Below are positions 26,515-34,517 of a stretch of 64,000 nt of DNA, piece by piece. A model generated the notes under the pieces. It worked only from the letters and a program-made list of their open reading frames with translations, did not search any database and was not told the origin of the DNA. Numbering within the stretch: position 1 is the first letter of the stretch; each line of letters starts with the position of its first letter. The stretch is from the NCBI RefSeq assembly GCF_030818695.1, contig NZ_JAUTAR010000001.1, positions 4,210,501 to 4,274,500 of the forward strand, in the 5' to 3' direction. Position numbers and translations under genes: made by a program. The DNA comes from Chryseobacterium sp. SORGH_AS_0447. GTDB lineage: Bacteria; Bacteroidota; Bacteroidia; Flavobacteriales; Weeksellaceae.

Positions 26515-27315
26515 TTATTTTCCTTTATAATCAGGCTTTCTTTTCTGTAAAAATGCGTTTACGCCTTCGATGAAGTCTTCTGTTCCGGCAGCTTCCTGCT
26601 GAAGGTCGGCTTCCAGTTCCAACTGTTCTTTCAAAGTGTTGTTATATGAATTGGCGAATGCTTTTTTGGTTAATTTGATGGCTGCTGTCGGCATGTTAGC
26701 CATTTTCTCCAGAATTTCCATCGACTTGGAGTTGAACTCTTCTTCAGCAAAAACCTCAGCGACCAATCCGTATGATTTTGATTCTTCAGCCGATAATTTT
26801 TTTCCGGTAAAGGCTAAATAATTTGCCAGTTGCCTTCCCAATAATTTCGGTAAAAAATAGGTTCCTCCGGTATCAGGAATCAATCCGATATTGGAGAAAG
26901 CCTGGGAGAAATATGCTTTGTTATTGGCCAGTACAAAATCACAGATCAGGGCAAGCATTGCGCCGGCTCCTACTGCAGGACCATTTACCAAAGCTATTAC
27001 CGGCTTTTTGCAGCGCGTAAGTTCCATTACCAGTGGGTTGTAATAATCCGTTACAATTTTCCGGATGATGTCATGGTCGTGGTGTTCATTACCGGTAACG
27101 AATGCATCATCAAGGTTCTGTCCTGAACAGAATGCCCTTCCTCTCCCGGAGATGGCTACACACCTTACGGCAGGATCATTGCTGCACTCATGAATAAAAT
27201 CCTTCAAGTCTGAAAGTGACGGCTTTGTCAGCGCATTCATGGTTTCCGGCTGGTTGAGGTAAGCGATTTTCAGCTTTCCTTCAAAATGCGTCTCAATATC
27301 GAGTTGTGTGTACAT
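26515..27315 (-). CDS. paaG: 2-(1,2-epoxy-1,2-dihydrophenyl)acetyl-CoA isomerase PaaG
   Basis: 266 residues, crotonase fold. Oxyanion segments FCSGQNLDDA (about 62-71) and VGAGAMLALICDFVLA (about 115-130), followed by FSNIGLIPDTGGTYFLPKLLG. This pattern, with Asp in IPDTGG, matches PaaG, which isomerises the ring epoxide to oxepin-CoA. A hydratase role (PaaF) cannot be excluded since only one crotonase gene is in the operon and PaaG may serve both. Good positional match after paaD. Confidence 0.92.
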   Translation of the reverse strand: MYTQLDIETHFEGKLKIAYLNQPETMNALTKPSLSDLKDFIHECSNDPAVRCVAISGRGRAFCSGQNLDDAFVTGNEHHDHDIIRKIVTDYYNPLVMELTRCKKPVIALVNGPAVGAGAMLALICDFVLANNKAYFSQAFSNIGLIPDTGGTYFLPKLLGRQLANYLAFTGKKLSAEESKSYGLVAEVFAEEEFNSKSMEILEKMANMPTAAIKLTKKAFANSYNNTLKEQLELEADLQQEAAGTEDFIEGVNAFLQKRKPDYKGK

Positions 27316-27501
27316 AGCTTTAATTTTTTAATTTGAAAATTAGATTATTTGAAAATTAGATTATTTGAAAATGGTTAAAAACTGTTTTTAAATTTACACA
27401 TTTCCGAATGAATCAACAGGTGAGCCCATACGAATTTGAAAAAAATTTAAGATAATCCCTTACAATTGTTAAATTTTCAAATCAGCACATTTTCAAATTG
27501 A

Positions 27502-27966
27502 TTAATGGCATTTAAAATAATCAAACGGTTCCAAACAATCCAGGCATTGGTAGGAAGCCTTACATAAGGTAGATCCGAACCTGCTGATCTGCTTAGTGTG
27601 TTCAGAACCACAGCGTGGACACTTTTTCGGTTTCCCGATATGATGTTCGTCGGCTCCTTTTTCAGGAGGAGTGATTCCATAAGCCCGTAGCTTTTCCCGG
27701 GCTTCATCCGTCAACCAGTCGGTCGTCCAGATAGGAAACATTTTGGTGATTACTTTTGTGTCCCAGCCGTTTTCCTTCATGATCTTGATGATGTCTTCCT
27801 CAATGGTAAACATGGCAGGACAGGCAGAATACGTCGGCGTAATGGTAACTTCACAGGAATTTTCCCCGGTTACTTTCGCTTCCCGCACAATACCCAGTTC
27901 CACTATGTTGATGACCGGAATTTCCGGATCGGGAACCATTTCTAATATGTCTAAAGGATTTCTCAA
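27502..27966 (-). CDS. paaD: Phenylacetyl-CoA epoxidase assembly protein PaaD
   Basis: 154 residues. An N-terminal MIP18/DUF59 domain (VPDPEIPVINIVELGIVREAKV; TPTYSACPAM) and a C-terminal zinc ribbon CPRCGSEHTKQIS...CLDC. PaaD is needed for activity of the PaaABCE epoxidase, probably through iron-sulfur maturation of PaaE. The start codon is TTG (27964-27966); the family N-terminus LDILEMVPDPE supports it, as the next ATG is within that motif. Downstream of paaC by 167 nt of repeat-containing DNA. Confidence 0.92.
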   Translation of the reverse strand: MRNPLDILEMVPDPEIPVINIVELGIVREAKVTGENSCEVTITPTYSACPAMFTIEEDIIKIMKENGWDTKVITKMFPIWTTDWLTDEAREKLRAYGITPPEKGADEHHIGKPKKCPRCGSEHTKQISRFGSTLCKASYQCLDCLEPFDYFKCH

Positions 27967-28133
27967 TCTTTTTAATTCTGAAAAGTTTTTAAACGCAAAG
28001 TGCGCTAAGTTTTTTTGATAACTACTTGTTTTTAAGTTCGCAAAGGCGTTCTACTCAGCAAAGCCATCAAAGTATAATTTTAACAGCAGTACAAATTGTT
28101 ACGTTGTGAAACTGCTGCATTGTTCCATTAATC

Positions 28134-28883
28134 TTACCAGGTACATCCCGGATACGCCCTCTGCATATATTGTAGTTCACAAAGGATAAATCCGAAATAT
28201 TCCGTATGATATCCTGTTCTGGATTTCGGCTGCATGAAAGGATTTGTTGGATATGCTAATCCAAATTCAGCAAAATCTTTCTGTGTGATCTCCAGAAACT
28301 CTTCATACAGCGCATCTGCATCCGGAACTATATTTAAAGCAACCAGATCATCCTCGCCTTCGGTTTTTGCAAACAAACCTTTGGTATATTCCCAGATATT
28401 TTCAATAGCCTTTTCCAGACGGGATCTGCTTTCTTCTGTTCCCTGGGCGAAGATTTTCATCCAGGAAGCCGTGTGGGTATAATGGTAACGTACTTCTTTT
28501 AAAGATTTCTGGGCAATAGCAGAAAGCTCTTCGTCCGCAGATTGGGATAAAGCTTCATATATCAGCTTTTGATAGATTGCAAAGACATAGACTTTCAGAA
28601 TCGTCTGTGCATAATCTTCGTTGGGAAGTTCAGTCCAGTGGGCATTCACATATTCATGCTCATATCTTAAAAAAGCAAGATCGTCTTCCGTTTTGCCGTT
28701 ATCGATCACTCTCGAAGCGTACACATAAAAGTTGTTGGCCTGGCCTAATTCATCCAAAGCGATATTCGTTAACGCGATATCTTCTTCCAGATAAGGACCT
28801 TCCCCACACCATGCCGACAAACGCTGCCCCATGATGAAGCTATCGTCTGCCAGTTTTAATAAATAATTGTATAATGGATTCAT
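28134..28883 (-). CDS. paaC: Phenylacetyl-CoA epoxidase subunit PaaC
   Basis: 249 residues, structural ferritin-like partner of PaaA. Typical N-terminus LADDSFIMGQRLSAWCGEGPYLEEDIALTNIALDELGQA and EVRYHYTHTASWM, with a C-terminal GYHTEYFGFILCELQYMQRAYPGCTW. PaaA and PaaC form the heteromeric core of the epoxidase that attacks the phenylacetyl-CoA ring. Located between paaB and paaD. Confidence 0.95.
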   Translation of the reverse strand: MNPLYNYLLKLADDSFIMGQRLSAWCGEGPYLEEDIALTNIALDELGQANNFYVYASRVIDNGKTEDDLAFLRYEHEYVNAHWTELPNEDYAQTILKVYVFAIYQKLIYEALSQSADEELSAIAQKSLKEVRYHYTHTASWMKIFAQGTEESRSRLEKAIENIWEYTKGLFAKTEGEDDLVALNIVPDADALYEEFLEITQKDFAEFGLAYPTNPFMQPKSRTGYHTEYFGFILCELQYMQRAYPGCTW

Positions 28884-28955
28884 TTTTCAATTTTTGTAAA
28901 ATGTAAAATGTCGGAATGTATAATGTACTTTTTACATCTGACATTTTACAATGGA

Positions 28956-29237
28956 TTACATATTTTTTACATCGTTAGGAATCTCATAGAAAGTCGGATG
29001 ACGGTACAGTTTGTCGTCTGCCGGATCGAAGAATGCTTCTTTGTCCACCCCTTCGGAAGTAACGATATATTTGCTCGGTACCACCCAAACGGAAGTTCCC
29101 TCTTTTCTTCTGGTGTAAACGTCCCTGGCATTCTGCAACGCCATTTCGGCAGTCGGTGCCTGTACGATTCCTACGTGTTTGTGGGACAATCCCGGTTTAG
29201 TCTGGATAAACACTTCCCACATATCTAAATTTGCCAT
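28956..29237 (-). CDS. paaB: Phenylacetyl-CoA epoxidase subunit PaaB
   Basis: 93 residues: MWEVFIQTKPGLSHKHVGIVQAPTAEMALQNARDVYTRRKEGTSVWVVPS matches PaaB closely. PaaB is a small bridging subunit needed to assemble larger PaaABCE complexes. It lies between paaA and paaC with repeat-containing gaps on both sides. Confidence 0.95.
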   Translation of the reverse strand: MANLDMWEVFIQTKPGLSHKHVGIVQAPTAEMALQNARDVYTRRKEGTSVWVVPSKYIVTSEGVDKEAFFDPADDKLYRHPTFYEIPNDVKNM

Positions 29238-29340
29238 AATTAAATTAATTTAACAATGTATTAGTGTAACAGTGTATCAATGAAATGCTTCGACAAGCTC
29301 AGCATGACAGTAATTGTTACATTTTTACATTGGTATTATA

Positions 29341-30276
29341 TTATTTTACTGCTACATTGCGCTCTGCAAACGCGGCGGCCGCTTCTTTTACCCAAGCATT
29401 CTCTCGCTGGGCTTTTCTTTTGGTTTCGATCCGCTTTTTGTTGCACGGTCCGTTTCCTTTCAGGATTTCCATGAATTCATCCCACGGCAGTTCCCCGAAA
29501 TCGTAATGCTGTCTTTCTTCATTCCATTTCAGGTCTTTATCCGGAATGGTTAAGCCTAAGAATTCAGCCTGGGAAACCGTAACATCAACAAAACGCTGAC
29601 GAAGGCTGTCGTTGCTTTCTCTTTTCACCCGATAATTCATCGAGATTTTGGAGTTTGGCGAGCTGTCGTCATTCGGTCCGAACATCATCAATGCCGGCCA
29701 CCAGAAACGGTTTAGAGAGGCTTGTGCCATTTCTTTCTGCTGCTTGGTTCCGCGGCAAAGTGCCATCAGGATTTCGTACCCCTGTCTTTGGTGGAAGGAT
29801 TCTTCTTTACAGATCTTCACCATCGCCCTGGAATAAGGCCCGTAGGAATTACCCATCAGCATCACCTGATTCATAATCGCGGCACCGTCTACCAGCCATC
29901 CGATCGCACCGATATCTGCCCAGCTCAACGTCGGGTAGTTGAATATGCTTGAGTATTTGGCTTTCCCGGATAGCATATCTTCATAAGTCGCATCACGATC
30001 GGCTCTGATGCTTCCGTCCCCTAAAGTTTCGGTAGCGGAATACAGGTATAATCCGTGTCCGGCCTCATCCTGAACTTTAGCCAGCAAGGCCATTTTTCTT
30101 CTCAAAGAAGGTGCTCTGGAAATCCAGTTGGCTTCCGGCAGCATCCCTACGATTTCAGAATGGGCGTGCTGGGAGATCTGACGAACCAAAAGCTTCCTGT
30201 AATCATCAGGCATTACATCTTTCGGCTCTACTTTATTTTCGTCGTGTACGTATTGTACGAATTTTTCTAAGTCCAT
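29341..30276 (-). CDS. paaA: Phenylacetyl-CoA epoxidase catalytic subunit PaaA
   Basis: 311 residues, di-iron ferritin-like oxygenase subunit. The iron-ligand helices are visible as [20 protein letters not shown] (ExxH) and [13 protein letters not shown] (ExxH), with upstream Glu ligands in the SEIVG and WISR region. PaaA with PaaC, PaaB and the reductase PaaE inserts one O atom across the aromatic ring of phenylacetyl-CoA. C-terminus [18 protein letters not shown]. Downstream of paaE by a 137-nt repeat-rich gap. Confidence 0.96.
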   Translation of the reverse strand: MDLEKFVQYVHDENKVEPKDVMPDDYRKLLVRQISQHAHSEIVGMLPEANWISRAPSLRRKMALLAKVQDEAGHGLYLYSATETLGDGSIRADRDATYEDMLSGKAKYSSIFNYPTLSWADIGAIGWLVDGAAIMNQVMLMGNSYGPYSRAMVKICKEESFHQRQGYEILMALCRGTKQQKEMAQASLNRFWWPALMMFGPNDDSSPNSKISMNYRVKRESNDSLRQRFVDVTVSQAEFLGLTIPDKDLKWNEERQHYDFGELPWDEFMEILKGNGPCNKKRIETKRKAQRENAWVKEAAAAFAERNVAVK

Positions 30277-30413
30277 AAATTAAAATTTTAAAAATTTTAA
30301 AATGCAACAATATATAAATGTAACAATGTATCAGTGTAATAGTATATCAATGTCATAATGTATAAATACGGCAATAATTGTTACATTGGTAAATTGTTAT
30401 ATAGGTATATTAA

Positions 30414-31499
30414 TTACACATCATAATTCAGCATCACCACGTTGGTGGTCGGGTGGCACTGGCAGGTCAGCACATAGCCTCTGGCTACTTCTTCCTCGGT
30501 AAGCGCATAGTTCTTTTCCATGAAGACTTCTCCTTCCAGAACTTCAGCTTTACACGTACAGCACACTCCTCCTTTGCAGGCAAACGGCACGGGAAGATTG
30601 TCCTTTAATGCTTTATCTAAGATACTTTCTTTTTTTGAGTTGAGGTGGAATGAATATTCATCGTCATCAATAATCACCGTCACCATGCTTTCGATATTGG
30701 CAATGGCCTTGAATTCATCGCTCATCTCTTCTGAATTTTCGTCATCCGGAGCGGTGAAATATTCAAACAAGACTTGGATGGCCGGCACTTTTTTATCTTT
30801 TTTCAGATAATCCGCCACACTTTTTATCATTTCCGAAGGGCCGCAGATGAAATAGGTAGCTTCCTTAACATCGATCTCAGGATGCCGTTCAAAAAGCTGT
30901 TCAAGTTTATCCGGACAGATCCTTCCTTCAAATAGTTCATCCTCATGTTTCTCGCGGCTTACCAGGTAAATGACTTTCAGTCTTCCGTTGAATTTCTGCA
31001 CCAGTGCTTCAATTTCCGCTTTCTTCATCACATGGTTCATGCTTCGGTTGCTGTAAAACAGATACGCATTGGAATCCGGTTCCTGGTACAAACTTTCTTT
31101 GATGTTGGAAAGCACAGGACTGATTCCGCTTCCCGCAGCCAGTCCGATATAGGTTTTCACGTTGGTCGGGTGATACGAAGTATTGAAACCGCCCATCGGA
31201 GGCATGACTTCCAGCACTTCATCCATGTGAAGATGTTCGTTGAAATAGCCGGAAACTTTTCCGCCTTCCAGCAGCTTAACCAATACTTCCAGCGTATTGC
31301 TTTTTTCGCTAGGTGCATTGCAGATGGAATAAGAACGCCTTTCTTCATTTCCGTCGATCATCATACGGAAATTAAGATACTGCCCCTGCTTGAATCTAAA
31401 TTTATCCTTCAGCTCCTCAGGGATTTCCACGGCTACATTCACGGCATCCGCTGTATCTTTCTGAACCTTTACGGTTTTTAGTTTATAAAATGAATTCAT
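30414..31499 (-). CDS. paaE: Phenylacetyl-CoA epoxidase reductase PaaE
   Basis: 361 residues, three-domain NAD(P)H:ferredoxin-type reductase. N-terminal FAD domain (RRSYSICNAP, GKVSGYFNE), NAD-binding middle (GLAAGSGISPVLSNIK, CGPSEM) and a C-terminal plant-type 2Fe-2S domain with CKGGVCCTC and a distant Cys in LTCQCHP. It passes electrons to the PaaA di-iron site. Its ATG shares one base with the paaK stop codon (TAATG, 31497-31501), so translation is coupled. Confidence 0.95.
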   Translation of the reverse strand: MNSFYKLKTVKVQKDTADAVNVAVEIPEELKDKFRFKQGQYLNFRMMIDGNEERRSYSICNAPSEKSNTLEVLVKLLEGGKVSGYFNEHLHMDEVLEVMPPMGGFNTSYHPTNVKTYIGLAAGSGISPVLSNIKESLYQEPDSNAYLFYSNRSMNHVMKKAEIEALVQKFNGRLKVIYLVSREKHEDELFEGRICPDKLEQLFERHPEIDVKEATYFICGPSEMIKSVADYLKKDKKVPAIQVLFEYFTAPDDENSEEMSDEFKAIANIESMVTVIIDDDEYSFHLNSKKESILDKALKDNLPVPFACKGGVCCTCKAEVLEGEVFMEKNYALTEEEVARGYVLTCQCHPTTNVVMLNYDV

Positions 31500-32815
31500 T
31501 ATCTTTTGAGTATTCTATTGATTTTTCCTCCTTCGCATTTCGGCAGGCTATCCTGAGCATGAATCTTTACCGCTGTCGTAATGCCTACGCGTTTTTTTAT
31601 TTCGTTTTCTATATTTTTTCCGAATTTCCTGACAAAAGTAAGATATTCATCGGTATCCTGCTTCAGTTGTGAGGTTTTTATAAAGTCAGCATCAATTTCC
31701 ACATCAATATCCAATGCTACGCACATCTGTTCTTTCTCTACCGGCGTCAGGTAATAGTTGGGCACTACTCCCGGCAAATGCGAAAAGGCTTCTTCAATCT
31801 GGCTTGGGTATACATTTACCCCTCTTACGATCAGCATATCATCTGCTCTTCCGAGGATCGGCTTCATTTTTACCATCGTCCGCTTTCCTTTTTCATCGTA
31901 ATACAGACTGGTGATATCGTTGGTCCAGTAACGCAGGAGCGGCATGGCTTTTTTCGTCAGTGTGGTAATCACCAGGACCCCTTCTTCTCCGAAAGGAACC
32001 GGCTGTTTGGTAACCGGGTCTAAAATTTCAGGATAAAAATGATCTTCCCAGATGTAAGAACCGCCTTTTTCCTCAAAGTCTTCCACCGAAACTCCGGGAC
32101 CGATGATTTCGCTCAAACCATAAATATTTACGGCATGGACCCCCAGACGTTCTTCAATATGATGCCGGATGATTTCCGTCCACGGTTCTGAACCGAGCAC
32201 CGCATATTTCAGGCTGATGTCTTCAGGAGCAATTCCTCTCTTTGTCAGTTCGTCTGCAATCGTCAAAGCATAGGAAGGTGAGCAACAAAGGACTTCAGGT
32301 TTAAAATCCATGATCAGGTCTACCTGTCTTGAAGTCATTCCCCCTGAAATCGGGAGCACACTCATGCCTAGCTTTTCCGCTCCGTAATGAAGTCCGAGTC
32401 CGCCGGTGAAAATACCGTATCCATAGGCATTGTGCAACTGCATTCCCGGTCGGGCTCCTGCTGCATTCAGTGATCTCGCAACCACTTCACTGAACAGTTC
32501 GACATCTTCTTTTGTATATCCCACCACCGTCGGTTTGCCTGTAGTTCCGCTGGAGCAGTGAATCCGCTGCAGTTCGTTTTTCGGAACGGTGCATAATCCG
32601 AACGGATAGTTGTCTCTCAAATCCTGTTTGTAGGTAATCGGCAGTTTAGCAATATCTTCAATGGATCGAATATCTTCTGTTGAGAGTCCGGACTCCATAA
32701 ATTTCCCTGCATAAAACTCCGATTTCTCACCCAGATATTGTACCAAATTAACCAACCTTTCGGACTGAAGTGCCCGCAGCTGATCCAATTGCAAATATTC
32801 TACTGAAAAATCCAT
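31499..32815 (-). CDS. paaK: Phenylacetate-CoA ligase PaaK
   Basis: 438 residues from the ATG at 32815 (MDFSVEYLQLDQLRALQ), which fits the family; a start six codons upstream lies within the operator. The ANL-type motif HCSSGTTGKPT (about 84-94) binds ATP phosphates; YGLSEIIGPG and the C-terminal hinge RADDMLIVRGVNVYPSQIEE are typical of PaaK. It converts phenylacetate, CoA and ATP to phenylacetyl-CoA, the true inducer/substrate of the pathway. First gene of the operon. The site at 32827-32840 is a likely repressor operator. Confidence 0.96.
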   Translation of the reverse strand: MDFSVEYLQLDQLRALQSERLVNLVQYLGEKSEFYAGKFMESGLSTEDIRSIEDIAKLPITYKQDLRDNYPFGLCTVPKNELQRIHCSSGTTGKPTVVGYTKEDVELFSEVVARSLNAAGARPGMQLHNAYGYGIFTGGLGLHYGAEKLGMSVLPISGGMTSRQVDLIMDFKPEVLCCSPSYALTIADELTKRGIAPEDISLKYAVLGSEPWTEIIRHHIEERLGVHAVNIYGLSEIIGPGVSVEDFEEKGGSYIWEDHFYPEILDPVTKQPVPFGEEGVLVITTLTKKAMPLLRYWTNDITSLYYDEKGKRTMVKMKPILGRADDMLIVRGVNVYPSQIEEAFSHLPGVVPNYYLTPVEKEQMCVALDIDVEIDADFIKTSQLKQDTDEYLTFVRKFGKNIENEIKKRVGITTAVKIHAQDSLPKCEGGKINRILKR

Positions 32816-32826
32816 AACTAAACTAA

Positions 32827-32874
32827 CTAACATTTGTTAGGTGTAAATGTAAAAAGATTTTTTGTTTCTGCCAA
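32827..32874 (-). promoter_or_regulatory. paa operon promoter with TetR-type operator
   Basis: Minus-strand TTG (complement of 32872-32874), a 20-nt spacer, TACATTTA (complement of 32844-32851, one mismatch to TAnnTTTG). Just downstream lies the palindrome CTAACA-TT-TGTTAG (32827-32840), placed at the expected start site and 12 nt before the paaK ATG. The nearby TetR gene (33448-34026) is the natural candidate repressor, with a CoA ester of phenylacetate as possible ligand. Confidence 0.6.
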
Positions 32875-33447
32875 ATTTTTATGATTTTCGTCATGTAGGG
32901 TGTTTTATCATTGAATAGTAGGAATTTTAACACGTAAGAATATGAGATTTTTGGGATAAGTCTTTGCACATACTTTAAAACACATTAATAAATTAAAGAT
33001 TTTAAAAGGTTTTGATAATGATCAATAGCAAATAGAAGTTTACCATTATCCTTGTCATTCCGTAGAATCCCAACCCCAATGTTTCCAAGCTTTTCTCTAA
33101 TACTATGTTTAGATTCCTCCGGAATGACAAACAAGCTGTTGAAGTGTTTAGTTAAAATAGAATTGGAATTTAACATAATTTATAGGTGATGATTTGTAAA
33201 ACCCGTTCGGAGTTGACCGTAAAAATTTAACCACAAAGCAGCAAAAGATATTTATGCTATATCATGAAGTTGAATACAAAATGTGTAGAAGCACACAAAA
33301 GTTTTTAAAAATCTTTGATTTTTATTTCTTATGTGCTCTAAAATATTTTTCCAGTCTATATAAAAATTCTCTCTGTGACTTATGTGTCAAAATAAACGTA
33401 GACAGCTGTAAAAATCTATGAACCCTGGGAGAATAAAAAAGCTAGCT
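32875..33447. other. Intergenic region with REP-like inverted repeat
   Basis: About 570 bp between paa promoter and the TetR gene. It holds inverted arms TTGTCATTCCG (33052-33062) and CGGAATGACAA (33120-33130) about 57 nt apart, related to the core of the 118-bp array at 43.7 kb. A 63-codon minus-strand frame (32985-33176) runs over this repeat and is not a credible gene. The rest, A/T-rich, shows nothing I can name. Confidence 0.55.
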
Positions 33448-34026
33448 TTAAACATTACGTTTTCCCAACAGTCCAAACAGAATCTTATCCCGGATTTCAT
33501 CGGTAATTTCCGTGGTGGATTCCGTGTTTCTTTTGAACCAGAAATAGGAATTGTTGAGGGTATGGAGAATAAACCTGGTAGTGAAGGATGGCGACCTAAG
33601 TTCCCACTGCTCTGCTTTATAAATATCAGAAATCAGCTGCTCTACTTCCTGCTGATAGTTTTTCCGAAGTTCAATAAATTCAGGGAGTCTTTCTTCGAGA
33701 TGCTTCCATTCATTGGAATAAATATGGGTAACGTCACGGTTTTGAAGAACAACGGACAAATGCCTTTCGATAAACAAGTCGAGTTTTTCCCTCGGGGCTG
33801 CCGATGTATTTTTTACCTGCTGAAGCTCATCGAAAAATTCCTGGGCAATCCCAAAGCAGATCCACTCCAGGATTTCTTCCTTAGAACGAATATGCGCATA
33901 TAGTGAAGCCGCCTTGATATTCAGCCGGGTGGCCAGGTCGCGCACGGAGCTTCCCATATACCCTTTCTCCTTGAAAAGTTCTACGGCAACGTCTAATATT
34001 TTCTTTTGTTTCTCTTTAAGTTCCAT
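33448..34026 (-). CDS. TetR-family regulator, probable paa regulator
   Basis: 192 residues from the ATG at 34026 (MELKEKQKKILDVAVELFKEKGY); the open frame extends 55 codons upstream but that extension lacks TetR features. N-terminal TetR helix-turn-helix: GYMGSSVRDLATRLNIKAASLYAHIRSKEEIL. The C-terminal ligand domain (about 60-192) is helical with no clear subfamily marks, ending TDEIRDKILFGLLGKRNV. It lies upstream of and in the same direction as the paa operon, as PaaR-type regulators do, and an operator-like palindrome sits at the paaK start. Role inferred. Confidence 0.82.
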   Translation of the reverse strand: MELKEKQKKILDVAVELFKEKGYMGSSVRDLATRLNIKAASLYAHIRSKEEILEWICFGIAQEFFDELQQVKNTSAAPREKLDLFIERHLSVVLQNRDVTHIYSNEWKHLEERLPEFIELRKNYQQEVEQLISDIYKAEQWELRSPSFTTRFILHTLNNSYFWFKRNTESTTEITDEIRDKILFGLLGKRNV

Positions 34027-34517
34027 CAGGCAAAACACAAAAGTACTTATTTTCATTGTAAAACAGGATTCTGGAAATATGATTTTTAATGGCTGCCCCA
34101 ATTCACATTGACCTTTATTTATATCATCCGTCACAAATGATCTGAATTTTTCCATATTTTCATCGGAGAAACTTTCGGGTATTGTCATCAACGTCTGTTG
34201 CCTGTAAATTATAACTATTTACTGCATGACGATTATTCCGGAATATTTTATTAAAATTTAAAGAATCGGAAATTTTGTCAAGTTATTTTACACTCAAAAA
34301 TGAATATTCCGGAAATTTTGTCCTTATTTTTTGAAAATTCAATAATTGAATACTTTTTGCGATACTCTTCCTGAATTAAATGATTAAATGTGATGGAGGG
34401 CATCAGAAATTAGAAAATCGGATTTGAAAAACTTAATATTTATGAGACTTCTATGGTCTGAAATCTGATGTCTGAAATCAATAACTTGAAACCGAATAAC
34501 ATCAAAAATAAATAGAT
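34027..34517. other. Divergent intergenic region between TetR gene and clpB
   Basis: 490 bp, very A/T-rich. It contains a weak plus-strand promoter candidate (TTG at 34331-34333, 17-nt spacer, TACTTTTT at 34351-34358) about 160 nt before clpB, and two copies of TCTGAAATC (34457-34465, 34471-34479) in a 14-nt period. No heat-shock operator that I recognise and no gene. Confidence 0.45.

Noticed and set aside
32985..33176. 63-codon minus-strand frame
   Set aside because: It runs through the inverted repeat at 33052-33130 and resembles repeat-derived peptide rather than a protein family.
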